Below are positions 15,687 to 15,979 of a stretch of DNA of 15,979 bases, one piece after another. The position numbers and the translations under genes were made by a program. The stretch's first letter is position 1. Each line of letters starts with the position of its first letter. The notes below the pieces were generated by a model. That model had not been told where the DNA came from, did not search any database, and saw nothing but the letters and a program-made list of their open reading frames with translations. Source of the stretch: HGM04593 sp964423665 (GTDB lineage Bacteria > Bacteroidota > Bacteroidia > Bacteroidales > Bacteroidaceae); the NCBI GenBank assembly GCA_964423665.1, contig CAYRFX010000054.1:1-15979 (forward strand), written 5' to 3'.

Positions 15687-15698
15687 GTGTTTAGAAAT
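15679..15698. repeat. 8-bp inverted repeat over the -33 region of the LRR promoter
   Basis: ATTTCTAA-GTGT-TTAGAAAT is a perfect 8-bp stem with a 4-nt loop. It is AT-rich with no T-tract directly after it on the minus strand, so it would be a weak terminator. Overlap with the promoter's -33 element makes an operator plausible. This is inference from position. Confidence 0.45.
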
Positions 15699-15746
15699 AA
15701 AACATCATGCTTGCTACTAAACTTTAACTTTTATTTTTAGTAATTG

Positions 15747-15763
15747 CAGAATTTTGCATTCTG
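15747..15763. repeat. 6-bp inverted repeat in the Sel1-LRR spacer
   Basis: CAGAAT-TTTGC-ATTCTG is a perfect 6-bp stem with a 5-nt loop, about 127 nt past the Sel1 stop on the minus strand. It could fold in the 3' end of the Sel1 transcript, but it is too weak and too distant to call a terminator. Confidence 0.3.
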
Positions 15764-15889
15764 TTTAGCTCATAAAGCCTTTTCTACATTCTTCCATAGC
15801 TCCTAAAGTTAAAAATTAGTTTAATAATATTATTCTTCGCAGTTCATATTTAGCATCGTTCAAATAATGTTTCTAAACTTACATAACAA

Positions 15890-15979
15890 TTACCACTCCT
15901 CCAAAATTCTTTTCGCCTCCTTGTTTCCCGCTTTGGCGGCATCGCTGTACAAATCCTTCGCAAGGCGTTTGTTTTTCTT
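15890..15979 (-). CDS. Sel1-repeat protein, C-terminal 29 residues (runs off window)
   Basis: Open from the right edge to TAA at 15890-15892. The visible end contains LYSDAAKAGNKEAKRILEEW, the consensus second helix of a Sel1-like repeat (AAKxGNxEAxxxL). Sel1 proteins are alpha-helical scaffolds for protein contacts, often exported in Bacteroidales. Only the last repeat is visible, so size and location are unknown. It is on the same strand as the LRR gene but 330 bp upstream, so probably a separate transcription unit. Confidence 0.75.
   Translation of the reverse strand, partial: KKNKRLAKDLYSDAAKAGNKEAKRILEEW

Larger units (their letters stand above)
15560..15889. other. AT-rich non-coding spacer upstream of the LRR gene
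   Basis: No credible open reading frame. On the minus strand it is the 3' end of the Sel1 transcript, then the leader of the LRR gene. It contains a -7 box at 15656-15663, an 8-bp hairpin at 15679-15698, a 6-bp hairpin at 15747-15763 and a 12-bp AATAATATTATT palindrome at 15823-15834. I see no GC-rich stem followed by a T-tract, so no standard intrinsic terminator is evident. Confidence 0.7.

Overview
The window looks like chromosomal DNA from a member of the Bacteroidales (Bacteroidota). Three things point there. Good promoter candidates have the Bacteroidota form (TTTG/TTG, about 20 nt, TAnnTTTG) rather than -35/-10 boxes. The starts lack obvious Shine-Dalgarno sequences. The gene families and their order (parA-parB-DUF5683-mltD-rel in one direction, next to alaS divergent from an M23 peptidase and a MerR-type gene) are characteristic of that order. 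Genus cannot be fixed from the sequence alone.

Region 1 (1-3111): the 5' 511 codons of alaS run leftward off the window. Divergent from it, an inner-membrane-anchored M23 endopeptidase and a short MerR-type regulator form a two-gene operon on the + strand. The 241-nt divergent spacer holds one well-formed promoter for each direction and two inverted repeats. Region 2 (3112-3317): a convergent spacer with two near-identical 47-bp direct repeats.

Region 3 (3318-9410, all minus strand): a housekeeping run in transcription order parA, parB, DUF5683 protein, mltD-like lytic transglycosylase, and a bifunctional-type Rel (p)ppGpp synthetase/hydrolase. It joins chromosome partitioning, cell-wall cutting and the stringent response. 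Between parB and the DUF5683 gene lies a 78-bp MITE-like element with 14-bp terminal inverted repeats and a flanking TAA duplication. It supplies the last base of the parB stop codon.

Region 4 (9633-15559, all minus strand): an accessory-looking cluster in transcription order: a secreted BspA-like leucine-rich-repeat protein, a 1010-residue exported MG2-type protein of a Bacteroidota-specific family, a three-helix membrane protein of unknown family, and a membrane-tethered helix-turn-helix protein. The first two genes are 7 nt apart and the last two 1 nt apart; a 51-nt gap separates the pairs. This is the best candidate for an undescribed system: two exported proteins coupled to a membrane-bound putative transcription factor and a small membrane partner. 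The functional link is inferred from gene order only.

Region 5 (15560-15979): an AT-rich 330-bp spacer with a probable promoter for the cluster and several inverted repeats, then the last 29 codons of a Sel1-repeat protein running off the right edge. I saw no tRNA, rRNA, CRISPR array or complete insertion sequence.
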